Below, piece after piece: positions 44,863 to 56,112 of a stretch of 64,000 bases of DNA. Source of the stretch: Ischnura elegans. Lineage: Eukaryota; Arthropoda; Insecta; Odonata; Coenagrionidae. Within the stretch, counting starts at the first letter, position 1. Each line of letters starts with the position of its first letter. Both the position numbers and the translations under genes were made by a program. The DNA is taken from assembly GCF_921293095.1 (NCBI RefSeq), contig NC_060247.1, positions 52,921,111 to 52,985,110 on the forward strand. The letters run 5' to 3'. The notes beneath the pieces are model-generated. The model made no database searches and was not told where the DNA came from. It saw only the letters and a program-made list of their open reading frames with translations.

Positions 44863-47598
44863 AGATGCCCCGGCGTTGTTGTGTGCCAGGTTGCAAGAGC
44901 AACTATTGTTCAGAGAAGGATAGTGCATACGTCAGTGTGTTCTACTTTCCGAAAGATGAACGAAGTAAGGTGCAGTGGATGAAAAATATCCCCAGGAGTA
45001 ATTGGACTCCAACCACAAATACAGTGGTGTGCATCAAGCACTTCCCTGAGCGAGATGTCATCAGGAGTGTGGAGAACGATGACAAGGAAGGGAATTCCAG
45101 ATCCTTGGAATTGGATCGCCCCAAGTTGTCCCTTGCATTTTCCCTTCGCTCCCTACATACTTGAGCATTGTGGAACCCCCAGAAAGGAGAGAAGAGCCGA
45201 ACAGGTGTCTAGACAAGAGTCGGTTGTACAGGAATGGTTTGATTCCGATATTATATCGGACTATGGGGAGCTCTTGATGAACTATAGGAGTAAGTTGCTG
45301 ACCAGGTTTAAGCAGTGGACTGTTCAGGAGTGTGATGACCTCCTCCTGTACATTGTTGAGGTTTCTCCGGTTCCGTGCTTTCGAGCTAGCATTACCATTG
45401 ATGCTAGTCTCAAAGTGAGAGTCTTCCAAAAAGAGCTTGAAGTAGGAAACGAAGCCTTGGCATGGATTCTTCCTGATAATGGGAAGCTGCAAAGGTGGTC
45501 GCAGATGGAGAACATTTTGGCCAGGTATACATCTGCTACAACTGATGTTACATGTGAAGTGATGTTGGAAAATATCTCCAAGCAATTTCAAATGTTGAAT
45601 GCCATGATTGAGAGTGGAACCCATTGCCCCAATGCAGATGCATTGCAGTTTTTAATGGAGCAGTTCCATTTAGTATTAGGAAAAGAGAGAGTACTCTACC
45701 AGCACCATTATATTTTCATTCATGGTGTTTACTATTTCCTCAGCATGCTACTCTGCCCTGAGAGAGAGTCGTCTGATTATATTGCCTCATCCCAGACACC
45801 TGCTGCGAGTGCAGTCTGCGTTGGAAGTGTCTCCCCATAATCAGGCTCTTAACAAACATTTCTTGACAGTGTCCTCAAGGCATTTAAGTGAGAAGGAGAG
45901 GTATGTAATTTTGCAAATTGACGAAATATATGTCAATCCAGGCATTAATTACAAGGCAGGGACTCTTACTGGCTATGCTGTGAACAACCCTTGCGAAGCT
46001 GCTAAGACTGTACAAGCTTTCATGGTGAGCTCTGCCTTTGGGAGTTTCAAAGAGATAGTCGCTTTAGTTCCTGCTTTAAATCAGACCGGTAGACTTCTCC
46101 TCGAGTTGACTAGGACAGCAATGCAGCTGATCAATGACGGTGAGCTGAAAGTCATCTCAGTTATATCGGACAATAACAGGATTATGTTCACCTCCATGTT
46201 AGGGGATAGTAACTCTGTTTTCATTGAAAACCCGTGTGATCCAAATGTGCCATTATTCTTCATGTACGACACAGTACATATTTTCAAGAATATCAGGAAT
46301 AATTGGCTGAACCAGTTCGAGGAGACACTGGTGTTTCCTGATTTTAAGAATGGCACTCCATCAAAGGCTTTCTTTAGTGACTTGCATTCCCTCTACAAGA
46401 TGGAACAAGGGAAGCTAGTTAAATGTGCACCTAAATTCAATTATAAATCTGTGTACCCCTCCAGGTTTGAGAGACAAAAAGTGAATTTAGTGTGCAATAT
46501 ATTTGATGACACGACCTTGGCTGCCTTGAAGCTCTCTGGGTGCAACCAGGGTACTTTGCAATTCATGGAAATGATTTCTAAATGGTGGAGTATTGTGAAT
46601 ATCACATCTCCATTGCAAGGAGTGCATCAGCGGCATTCGGATAAGTACCCTTTCAAAGACTTGAACGATGATCGCCTGAATTGTTTGCAACAATTTCTCC
46701 AGTGGCTTGAGCTGTGGAATATTTCAAGCTATGTGAAATTTGGGCTGACTAAGGACACCATGGCTTTACTTCATCATTCCACCAAGGCATTATTACAGAT
46801 CATTAAGTTCTCTGACCTCATGACCTCAAGGTGGATTATGTGTTGACAGGCAAGTTCCAAACGGACAATTTGGAAAAGCGTTTTGGCACTTACCGGCAGC
46901 TTTCTGGGGGTAACTACAATGTTTCTGTTGTTCAGTTGCTAGAGGCTGAAAAGAAAATTAGAGTGAAAGGTCTTCTTGGACTACGTTCCGCTAAGTATGG
47001 TCAGATAGACCTGCATGGCGAAATGTTGCAAGAAGATGTGCATCCTGAAGACACTGAAGGTAGTGATTTTACACATTTCTACCAAATTGTGAGTGACTAT
47101 GACAGTGCTATTGATGTAGACAGAGATGTACTAATGTACATATCTGGGTACTGTTCATTTAAAGCAGTGTCCAAAATTAAGTGTGAACTCTGTGCCAGTG
47201 CATTATGTGACCCCGATGAAAGGGCCAGTGCATATGTTGATGAGATCAACAGAGGTGGCTTGACAGCTCCTGCTACATTTGTAGTGGACCTAGTTAGGCA
47301 CATGCACGCTATTATGCAGTGCCTCATTTCAGAGGAATATGAAGCTCTCTTTCTTGCATGCGGAGCACAGAAGGTTTTACTGATTGAGTTGGCTGAAATG
47401 GCAATGCATAGAAGGATAGTGAGACATTCACTAATAGATAGTTGCCCTTGTGGGACATCAGCCAGTCAGATATTTAGGATATTGGTGTTGTGCATTGCCA
47501 ATATCTTAATTAACAACTATGCCAAGGTTGTTAATGACACAAAAACTTTGCGCAAGGGTTGTCATTCTTCTAAAAGGAAGCTTAGCACTTTAATGTAG
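44863..47598 (+). pseudogene. P-element transposase with THAP domain, frame-disrupted
   Basis: Residues 1-85 from ATG 44863 form a THAP zinc finger (CCVPGCKSNYCSE, VSVFYFPKDE, WTPTTNTVVCIKHF). The catalytic region follows (LQIDEIYVNPG, SVISDNNR, LFFMYDTVHIFKNIRNNW), then the typical C-terminal LTGKFQTDNLEKRFGTYRQL and a cysteine cluster (CELCASALCDPDE). Three changes of frame lie near 45115, 45720 and 46840; some could be introns, as P elements have them, but no clear splice sites were seen. It would bind the ends and cut them. This copy looks inactive. Confidence 0.82.
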
Positions 47599-47673
47599 GC
47601 ATTCCGTGTAAATGTATATTTACGTACTGGATTTTAAATATTTTTCTCATGCCTATTTCCTTGTTTACAATGA

Positions 47674-47679
47674 AATAAA
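47674..47679 (+). terminator. Polyadenylation signal of the P-element gene
   Basis: AATAAA 76 bp after the stop codon, in the transposase orientation. Confidence 0.5.
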
Positions 47680-47939
47680 ACTTGTGAAATGTTTACTCCT
47701 TTCTCTTTTCTAATACCCTGCCACATATGGTTATTGATGCAGTTTCAGGACCGAATCTTAAAATTCTTAACCCAGCAGTAGTCATGGCGCTTCAAAAATG
47801 CAGATCTGAATCTTGCGAATATGAACGTTTTAATTCTTAATGAGTGAGTTTGCATGCCAAGTTTTTAGTTCCTTACAAGCGTAATGTTTCCACAACGGGG
47901 AGTAATCCTTAAAATTTACCTAATTTTCAACTTACAAAA

Positions 47940-48190
47940 GTATGAGGGAATGTACAAATATCAGGTGAATAATAATGTCGCAAATCTGGAGAATATACAT
48001 AACTTTCGCGGAAGGCTGGTTATTTCAAAGACTTATTAAGTTACTACCAAGGTGAGAAATTCAAGAGATATACTTACTATGGCATTTACATGTATCAGAC
48101 GAATAATACTGCCGTGAATTTCTCACTGAGAAAATACGTAGCTTACGCCGAAGACTGGTTCTTTCACAATAAAGTTATCGAATTTGTTCC
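47940..48190 (+). repeat. Diverged tandem repeat in the P-element 3' region
   Basis: Two segments about 135 bp apart share the order TACAAATATCAGGTGAATAA / TACATGTATCAGACGAATAA, AATACATA / AATACGTA and GGCTGGTTATTTCA / GACTGGTTCTTTCA. Similarity is clear but imperfect, so the repeat is old. Confidence 0.6.
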
Positions 48191-48441
48191 AATATTCCGC
48201 AGATAATCTTAAGTTGTTAACGTATAATTTTAGAGTATTATTCAGAAGTCTTAGCGCTTGACAATATTATTGTATTTTATGTGACACTAAGCGGTACGAA
48301 TCGTATCTTTCCTTCGTCGCCCATCATTCATTGACAGACGACGCAGGAAGCAGACCCCTTACTTCGCGGGCTGGGCTGGGGGACCCCAGCCGCTTGGTAG
48401 GACCCCTGACGTCACGTAAAGCGATGGTGCCAAATTGCATG

Positions 48442-48469
48442 CCATGGCCTCCTATAAAGGAGGCCATGG
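48442..48469. repeat. Hairpin in the P-element right end
   Basis: CCATGGCCTCCT and its exact inverse are separated by ATAA. A degenerate counterpart lies at 44118-44145 near the left end. Confidence 0.85.
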
Positions 48470-49139
48470 CTTATCAGAGGTGCCTGAGTGGGAGCCATGC
48501 TGCCGTCAGAGACTCGCGGGTGGAGGATGGGACGGCGGATGACGCCGTGGGCAGCGGCAGTCGGCGGATTATACTCGGTGTGAATAAGTCGGAAGGCGGG
48601 CGTTCGCGCGACGGACTGTGTAAGAAATATAAATTACTTCACTGAATGACTTGTTCCGCTAATTCTTTTGGATTGCCATCCCAACGCTAAAAGCTGGTTT
48701 CTTGGTGGCCATGGATATAGTGTGGATAACCATGAGGCCATTTTTTAATGTTGAGCAGATATTTTTTCCAGGACATTCTAAGTAGGGGAATAGTGGGAGG
48801 AGTGGGACAGTGGGAGGAATGGGACGGTTGAAATTTCCCGGCTGTTTGTTTTAAAATGTTAGTGCCATACCTCCTCACCAGGTGGTGTTCTGATACAATT
48901 CTTGTTCCATCTTGATCAACGAAAGTCGTGTTGTTAGGTTAGGAGAGGACATCATCGATTTTCCCTCTTAAAAGGTAAGAATAAGACAGAAAAAACTTAA
49001 CTTTTTTAAAAACATTCATTATTTAGAGTGATCTGAAAATGTGAATTAGTGTGTGGGGTGGTTGTTCATGAATCAGCAAATAAAGTTTCATAGCTATATA
49101 GGTTATGTTTTTAACTATTATGTATTGAAGTGCTCCTAA

Positions 49140-49194
49140 GGGAGGACTGGGACATCCTGTCTTGGGAGGAGAGGGACAGTGTCCCATTCCTCCC
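49140..49194. repeat. Inner repeat cluster of pogo-like element 2
   Basis: Direct copies GGGAGGACTGGGAC (49140) and GGGAGGAGAGGGAC (49164), then an inverted copy at 49181-49194 after three bases. It is 355 bp from the left end and 50 bp before the first coding exon. Confidence 0.85.
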
Positions 49195-50198
49195 ACTATA
49201 AGCATTTTGAGAGTTACATTGATTGTGTGATACTTACAGACCACAATGCCCCATAAGTGGATCAAGAAGTTTCCTGACAGGATGGCTCCAACCAAGTCTC
49301 ATTTTGGAGGCTCTAACAGAAGTCAACAAGGGGCACAGCATAAGACAGGTGGCAAAATCATTTGGCCTTTCCAAGTCAGCACTTCAACGTCATCTACAGA
49401 AATATTCTCAAGCAGACGATAAGGAGAGCATTGTCTTTCAATGTAATTTGGTGTGTGGATTGGTATTTTCCAAACATCAGGAGTCAGCACCAGTGGAGTA
49501 TCTTTTGACTGCCAGTAGAATGCTTTATAGGTTGACTCCAATTCAGGTGAGAATTCTTCGTTACCAATATGCCTGTGCTTTACACTGCAAAATCCCTAAA
49601 TCTTGGGAAGCAACAAAAATGGCAGGACTTGATTGGTTCAAAGGCTTTATGGGACGACACAAAGAACTGTCGTTGAGGACCCCAGAAGCAACCAGTTTAG
49701 GGTGAGCTACCAGCTTTAACAAACAAAATGTTAATCTCTTCTTAAGTAATCTGAAGGGCATTTATGAAAAATATGAACTTACTCCAGATCGCATATTCAA
49801 TTGCGATGAAACAGGAGTATCTACAGCCAATAGGGGAGGGTGGGGCACAGTGAAACATGGGGCAGGGTGAAACAATTCAAATTTCCCTCCTCCTGACAAT
49901 TCTATGAATTAGTGCTCTCTGTGTTATATTAAGGAACTAACACCACAACAGCTGCTGCAGTCTCATGGCTTGTGCTCTTCTAGTCTCCTGTTGATGGATC
50001 AAAACCTATTTTAAGGTGAGAAAAGTAAATAATTCCAAAGAATTATTTCACACTGACAAACTTTTCCTTTTCATGGGAAATCTTAACTTATCATTGTATT
50101 TACTGTTACCATTTCTTAAGTTTTGGAGACCACCAAACATATTTCTATATCTTCATTTGTTTTCATGCAGTAAGTTTATTTATTCAAGATGGCCTGGT

Positions 50199-50254
50199 GG
50201 GGCACACTGAAACAAGATAAATGGGGCACAGTGAAACATGTTTCACTGTGCCCC
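50199..50254. repeat. Inner repeat cluster of pogo-like element 3
   Basis: One variant copy at 50199-50213 and a perfect 32-bp palindrome at 50223-50254 made of the 15-nt word and its inverse around AT. It lies 366 bp from the left end and 114 bp before the first exon. Confidence 0.92.
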
Positions 50255-50367
50255 ATGTCTCATTTAGGAAGAACTATTTGACTTGAAATATGCAGTGTGG
50301 ATTACTATAGTAATTATTATTGTTATTCTGATGGAATTTCATTATTTTCAGAATAAAGATTCCAAAA

Positions 50368-52472
50368 ATGAGGAATAGAATAAGAAAGAGCCATATTGGA
50401 TCCTTCACAGATGGTGAAATGCGCGCTGCAGTTCATCTTGTTCTGCATGAAAACTATTCAATCAGGAAAGCAGCCAAAGAATGTAATGTCAATTATGTAA
50501 CACTCAGTCGGTATGTTTATTTGTTTTTTGCATGTGAACATCTTGTAACATTGAAAGTTTTCTGAAAATTTTTTTAAATTTCAAATAAACAGTAAACGTA
50601 AACTGACATTCAAATTTTCCAAATAATAATTTTGAAAAGATTCTTTTCAGGTATGTGAGTAAGCAAAAAAAGGCTAGTGATGAAGGGACTGGTGAACATG
50701 TTCGCATGACACCAAAATATCAATCCAGATTGATTTTTACAGCTGAACAAGAAAAGTGCTTGGCTGACTATTTGATAACATGCTCAAAACTCTGTTATGG
50801 TCAGTCGACTCGTAACACTCGAGAGCTAGCTTATGAAATGGCAGTGGTGAACTCTATACAAGTGCCAAAAAACTGGCATGATGACTCTGCTGCAGGTTTA
50901 GACTGGCTACGATTGTTCTTGAAGCGAAATCCAAATTTAAGCATTCGGCAGCCTGAAAACTGTTCTCTTTCTCGTTGCACATCATTTAATGCACACACAG
51001 TGAAAACATTTTTTGACAATCTTGGTGCAGCCTTAAGACGTTCAGAATGTTTTGGTGATGGTTCCAGAATATGGAATCTAGATGAAACTGGTACCTCAAC
51101 AGTCGTAAATAAGTCTGCCAAGGTGATTGCAGAAAAGGGATCCAAAGGGGTAAATAATGTAACAGCAGGTGAAAGGGGAACTCTAGTTACTACATGCTGT
51201 TTTGTGAGTGCATCCGGAAACACCATACCCCCTGCATTTGTTTTCCCAAGGGTCAAGTTCAGTGATCATATGTTGATCAATGCCCCTCCTGGCTCTCTTG
51301 GACTGACATCGAAAAGTGGTTGGATGACAGCAGAAATATTTCCTGAAGTTATTAAGCACTTCATCAAACATACAAAAACAAGTAAAGAAGACCCTACACT
51401 GCTAATAATGGATAATCACCAAAGCCATATTAGTATACAAGTAATAGATTTGGCAAAAGAGTATGGCATAATGATTGTGACTCTTCCACCTCATTGCAGT
51501 GCCAAATTACAGCCCTTGGATGTTTCCTGTTATGCTCCATTTAAGACCTATTATGCCGCAGCAGTTGATTCCTGGAACAAAAGCAATCCAGGTAAAGCTC
51601 TTTCCATCTACCATATTGCAGGATGCGTCAATTTTGCCCATCAAAAGGCTATGACTCCAGCTACTATTATTAATGGATTCAAAAAAACTGGAATATATCC
51701 ATATAATAGGCACATTTTCACCGAGGCAGATTTCTTGAGTAGTTCTGTAACAGACCAGCCTTCTCCTGAAACTGAAGAGTGTGACTTATTGAGCCAAGAA
51801 TTAAGAGCAACTGCAAGTACTTCCAGTTTAAACAATGGTCAAGGTGAAGATAAAAGAACTTTTCAAAGTCCTGCTCAGTTCAAGGGCTATCCTAAAGCCG
51901 CTCCAAGGAAAAATTCAACCAGGAAAAGAGAACCAGGCAAAAGTATGATCATAACAGACACACCAGAAAAAATCCGTATGATGGAAAAGAAAAATACAGC
52001 TATAGGAAAAAAAACTTCTGAGGCAACTAAATCATGCAGAAGTTTATTTAATGCCAATGTTGCCATTGATAACTGTGAGGGGCCCCATCAAAATTCAGAC
52101 ACCACGTCAGAGGGAGGACTTTCAAACCCCTTGGAAGGTAATGAGGATATTTTAGAAGGTTTTGGAAATAAAGTAGGTACAGTAAAAGTTGGTGATTATG
52201 TTTTGATTGAGTTTTCATCGAAGAAAAAATTCTACTATGTAGGTAGAATAATTAAAGAAGCAAGAAAACACAATGGCGCTGAAGTTACATATTTACGAAA
52301 AAGTTCCAAAGTGCCAAATTCATTTTTTTTCCCACATATTGAAGATATAGCATCTGTCAGCATGAAAGACATTAAATTAGTTTTACCACCTCCTTCTTAT
52401 CGCAAAGGAACTGCAAGAATGAAAAGGTTTATTTCATTTAAAATTTCATTTGCCAATTTAGATGTTCGTTAA
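50368..52472 (+). CDS. pogo-like transposase 3, intact
   Basis: Exons 50368-50510 and 50651-52472 join in phase 2 to give 654 aa with no stop; the donor and the acceptor exon both read GTATGT. Residues 1-50 are a psq-type helix-turn-helix (FTDGEMRAAVHLVLHENY, SIRKAAKECNVNYVTLSRY). The CENP-B-like second domain (EKCLADYLITCSK, GLDWLRLFLKRNPNLSIRQ) follows. The DDE region has WNLDETGTST, LLIMDNHQSHIS and KLQPLDVSCYAPFK, with all three acidic positions present, then GFKKTGIYPYN. A lysine-rich stretch and a C-terminal module (VKVGDYVLIEFSSKKKFYYV) end the protein. It could be active. Confidence 0.9.
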
Positions 52473-52612
52473 GCTTCTAATTATCACTGACTAAGGTGCA
52501 GTTTGTTTCATGTTTTTTAATCCATTACTGTATTCATGCATTGTGAGTTTCATTCTAGTGAAAATATTGCCAAAGGTAAAAATAAATGGTATTATAAAAT
52601 CTGAAAAAATGT

Positions 52613-52681
52613 GTTTCACTGTGCCCCATAAGTAAAAAAGGCCCTGTTTCACTGTGCCCCACACATGGGGCACAGTGAAAC
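52613..52681. repeat. 3' repeat cluster of pogo-like element 3
   Basis: Inverse copies of the 15-nt word at 52613-52627 and 52646-52660 and a forward copy at 52667-52681, the last two forming an inverted pair around a 6-bp spacer. Confidence 0.92.
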
Positions 52682-54348
52682 AATTGACATATCACTACAA
52701 AAATTGATGTAAATCCATTGCTTTTTTAAATAATTCCATTTTTTAAAGTAGGAATAGTGAAGAAAATGACAAGCACCATTTATATATTTTCATTGTTATT
52801 TTATTTTCAAAAGCAATGTTTTTATAGGCAAAATAATAATTTTTGTTTCACTGTGCCCCACCCTCCCCTACACCACCTAAGGTTGTTGCAAAGCGTGGTA
52901 AAAAAAAGTAGGTCAGGTAACATCTTGCAGAAAGAGGGGAGCAAATCACGGCATTATTCACCATAAATGCCATTGGAAATGCTTTGCCTCCAGTTTTTAT
53001 TTTTCCAAGAATTAGGTATAAAGATTTCTTTTTAAAAGGTGCTCCTCCAGGTAGTCTTGCACTAACTAGCAGGACAGGATGGATGTCCAGTGTACTTATC
53101 AAGCAGTGTTTAGAGCACATAATTGATCATACCAAATGCAGCAAGAGCCAACCTATATTACTAAATCTGGATAATCATGTAGGTGTAGATGTCATAATTA
53201 CAGCTAAGGAAAATGGAGTTATTTTGTTTACCTTTCCACCACACTGTAGCCATCGACTCCAACCTCTTGATGTGTCAGTGTTTGCTCCATTTAAAAACCA
53301 TTACAATAGAATTTGTAATGACTGGTTACTTAATCACCCAGGAAAAATTATTTCCATCTATTGCATTGGTGAACTGGTTGGACAAGCATATCCTTTGGCT
53401 GTCACACGGAACAATATTCTCTCTGGCTTTAGGGAATCTGGCATTTATCCCTATAACAGTGAGCCCTTCACTGAAGCAGAATTTTTTATGTCTTCTGTCA
53501 CTGATTGCCATCTTTCATCTCCGCAAGTTTCCCTTGAATCAGATGGACAAGAACCTACAACATCTGAAGACTCCATTCAGCCCACTGTGCCTTCAAACCT
53601 TCCTTCTGTTGTAACTGAAGAAGAAGGCACAGTCTCCAGGTCTTCAATGATGGTAGCAGTAAGTCCTGAACAGGGTCGCCCTTTTCCGAAAGCAGAACCA
53701 CGAAAAGAAGCTCACAGAGGAAGGAAGAGGGGTAGAAGTCGAATTTTAACTAGCACTCCAGAAAAGGCAGAGGCAGAAAGATTAGCATTTGAACAGCAAA
53801 CCAAGCAATCAGGAAAATCAAGTAAACCTAGGCCTAAAGTCGTCAGAAATCTTTCAAAAAAGAAAGCACTTGATGAAGATTCTGAATCATCAGAAGATGT
53901 TAAGTATGAAGAGACTGATGATGATCTTGACATGTTCCTGAGCCCTGATGAAGATGAAATAGAAGAAATAGACTGGGAAGGCAATCCAATAAAGATTAAG
54001 TAAGATGACTTTGTTCTTGTTAAGTTTCCTACAAAAAAATCTGTGCTTCATTATGTTGGGAGAATAATTAAGTGTGATCCACATGATGAAGTTGAAATTA
54101 CATTTATGAGGAAAAAAGTGGTGTTTCCAAATTCTACTTTCCAGTTGAAAAAGATGTGAGCATTGTTGAAAAAACAGACATTTTAATGAAGTTACCAGCC
54201 CCATTATGTTCTGGAAGCACAGAACGCGTGAAATCTTTGCATACATTTTCTGTAAATCTTTCAATGTATAATGTATTGTAGTGATGTAGGATGCTAATAA
54301 GCGTTATATATTCAACAGAATCTTGATGAACTACTGATGCATGATATT

Positions 54349-54404
54349 GTCCCTTACCTCCCTAGTTCTGTCCCATTCCTCCCTCGGGTTGGGAGGTGTG
54401 GGAC
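54349..54404. repeat. 3' repeat cluster of pogo-like element 2
   Basis: Inverse copies at 54349-54362 (GTCCCTTACCTCCC) and 54370-54383 (GTCCCATTCCTCCC), and a forward copy at 54391-54404 (GGGAGGTGTGGGAC). It has the same order and near-equal spacing as the 3' cluster of element 3. Confidence 0.85.
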
Positions 54405-55324
54405 ATTTGCATCAACTTTACAGCACACTTCATAAATCTTTGTTAAGGTGCATTATGATGTCCATTCTCTTGAAGGCAGGAACTCCGGATATTCTCTTGA
54501 GTCCATGAAATGCTTCTTGGATATGGCAGCTATTGTTGGGACAAAATCAACATTTATTTCTCAATCTCATTAAATTGATATTGCATGGATATCATTTGCT
54601 ACTTGGGTTCCTGACTAACTAGGACTTCATTTTTGGCTACATCAACACCCATTTAGTCGCCTCTTACGACAAGCAGGGATACTGTGGGGGTATTCTCAAT
54701 GCCCCTACCCACAGGGCTTCAGTTGATAGTAATAAGCACTAACAGTTTGCATTCAGTAAACAAGGCTTAGCTATAAGACAAGCATTTTCTAGCTTATTCC
54801 ACTGACAATTAAACAAAAAAAATTTCTAAGGAACCCTACCAATCACTTTTATTTCCATACTTTTAGTTGAAAGCATAATGCAGAATGACTACAATAATAA
54901 ACCACAATCAACGGGTATGCAAAGAGGAAGTATGGAAGGTGGTGACAGACAACAAAATTAAATTTTAATACACATACACCCACTGCAATACATGTTTACA
55001 TAAAATGGAAAGATAATAAAATACTAAAATTGCTGACGGCTGATGAAACTGAAAATACATACATCTCACCATTAAAACAAATTTATACAATGTAACCTCT
55101 CCCACAACCACTACTGTTAAGCAAGCGCCCCTTTCAACAGTTAACCTACATCAAATATGTTATGTAACCAATTGTTTCCCATTGCATTTCAGCTAACCAC
55201 TCAATGAGGTGGCCATTGAAAGGACATTATTTACATTACTTACATGGAAAATATATCTAGTCCAAAGGAAAAGTTACTGGCAGAGGTGAAATTTAAGGAA
55301 TGCACCACTGCTGGCTTGCTAATC
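54405..55324. other. Non-coding; possible short repeat at 54650-54715
   Basis: No gene seen. At 54650-54715 the text TTAGTCGCCTCTTACGACAA, then a GGGATAC...GTGGG block and CCCACAGGG, looks like a widespread arthropod repeat I cannot name. The rest is AT-rich. Confidence 0.35.
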
Positions 55325-55830
55325 TTTGCTTATTTTTATGTTTCCTTAGATTTCAGGATAATCTATTAGGATCACACACAACTTAGCCATCCCCTGGACA
55401 AATCTCAAAAATTTGCTGCAATGACATCTAGCAACATCCACTGGTGAAAATGCTTTCATCAGGTTTCCCATTGCAGAATAGAGAAAAATCCTGATGGTTG
55501 CCTCCTGAATAGTAAGAGAACATTGGTTGGACACAATATTAAGCCAATTGATTATTTCAATATGGGCACAGAAATATGTAGCTGTCCAGTGGTTATCAAA
55601 ATGTTCCTTTTGCCCAGAAGGTCATTTGTTAAATGAATTATTAATTACACCCATTAAAATAACACTTATCAAACCCCACACTTTCAATGAATCCCTAAGG
55701 CCCAAAATGCCTACATTTCTATTACCCCCAGTGCTAACTTCGTTAATATCAGGAGAAGGACCTTCATTCAAATATATATTTGTGAATGATTCCCATGCAG
55801 CTTTGTCATATAAAAATGTCCACCCAAATA
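55325..55830 (-). pseudogene. Unrecognised coding-like stretch, one stop
   Basis: On the minus strand one frame reads about 165 codons from a possible TTAG acceptor (EIFGWTFLYDKAAWESF) to a stop after MAKLCVILIDYPEI. There is a single TGA inside, between INNSFNK and PSGQKEHFDNHW. Amino-acid composition and length are protein-like, and long hydrophobic runs (WGLISVILMGVI) could span a membrane. I do not recognise a family. It could be a decayed exon or chance. Confidence 0.35.
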
Positions 55831-56112
55831 TCTCCTAATGACCCCTTCCAGTCCTTACAAGAAAATGTACACTTACCAGAGTGGTGTGAGACAGTCTCAA
55901 TTTCTGAGGTAAATGAACTGTGACGAGTAGAGGAGGTAGATAAGAAAGCAAATAGAAAACTAGGAAAATAGTCTCGCTTCTCACACTATTATTTCCCTTT
56001 CATTGGACACCGGAACTGGTATAAATGTCTGAGCATTAAGAGGCACTTCACCACAATCAAATATTAGCTCCGATTACAATCCAACTCTGCTCATCTTATA
56101 GGCTCGGCTTAA
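55831..56112. other. Non-coding spacer
   Basis: Nothing recognisable between the unrecognised minus-strand reading and the TTAA (56109-56112) that flanks piggyBac-like element B. Confidence 0.4.

Larger units (their letters stand above)
43930..48640 (+). mobile_element. P element
   Basis: Defined by a THAP-plus-P-transposase gene (44863-47598). Subterminal inverted similarity is seen between about 44115-44178 and 48390-48475: both have TTATCCATGGCCTCCTTTAT-like sequence and AGGGGTCCTAC. Precise termini and the expected 8-bp duplication were not found, so both ends are estimates. The left edge is where Jockey B stops; the right edge is before pogo-like element 2. Confidence 0.7.
49833..52868 (+). 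mobile_element. pogo-like element 3, apparently complete
   Basis: 3,036 bp with terminal inverted repeats of 24 bp beginning GGGGAGGGTGGGGCACAGTG, flanked by TA on both sides (49831-49832, 52869-52870). The word GGGGCACAGTGAAAC occurs at 49842 and (variant) 49859; in an inner cluster at 50199, 50223 and inverted at 50240; and in a 3' cluster at 52613, 52646, 52667 and the right end (52845). It carries a two-exon open transposase gene. It lies inside the transposase gene of element 2 in the same orientation. Confidence 0.93.
49245..54281 (+). pseudogene. pogo-like transposase 2, split by element 3
   Basis: The N-terminus is a helix-turn-helix (ALTEVNKGHSIRQVAKSFGL), with a frameshift just before it. 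The second DNA-binding domain (AGLDWFKGFMGRHKELSLR) is followed by TGA near 49703 and then by FNCDETGVSTAN. Element 3 interrupts there; on the far side TPPKVVAKRGKK continues. The DDE core resumes (LLNLDNHV, PPHCSHRLQPLDVSVFAPF, GFRESGIYPYN) and is open to 54003, with a few residues missing after LDNH. A C-terminal module (DDFVLVKFPTKKSVLHYVGRI) follows a TAA, and another frameshift lies near 54120. Confidence 0.82.
48785..54410 (+). mobile_element. pogo-like element 2, broken, host to element 3
   Basis: Starts after a TA with GGGGAATAGT and two copies of the GGGAGGAGTGGGAC word (48795, 48812). It has an inner cluster at 49140-49194, a disrupted transposase gene, and a 3' cluster at 54349-54404. 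The right terminal repeat, expected about 180 bp after the 3' cluster by analogy with element 3, was not found, so the right end is probably lost. Element 3 sits at a TA inside its transposase gene. Confidence 0.78.
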
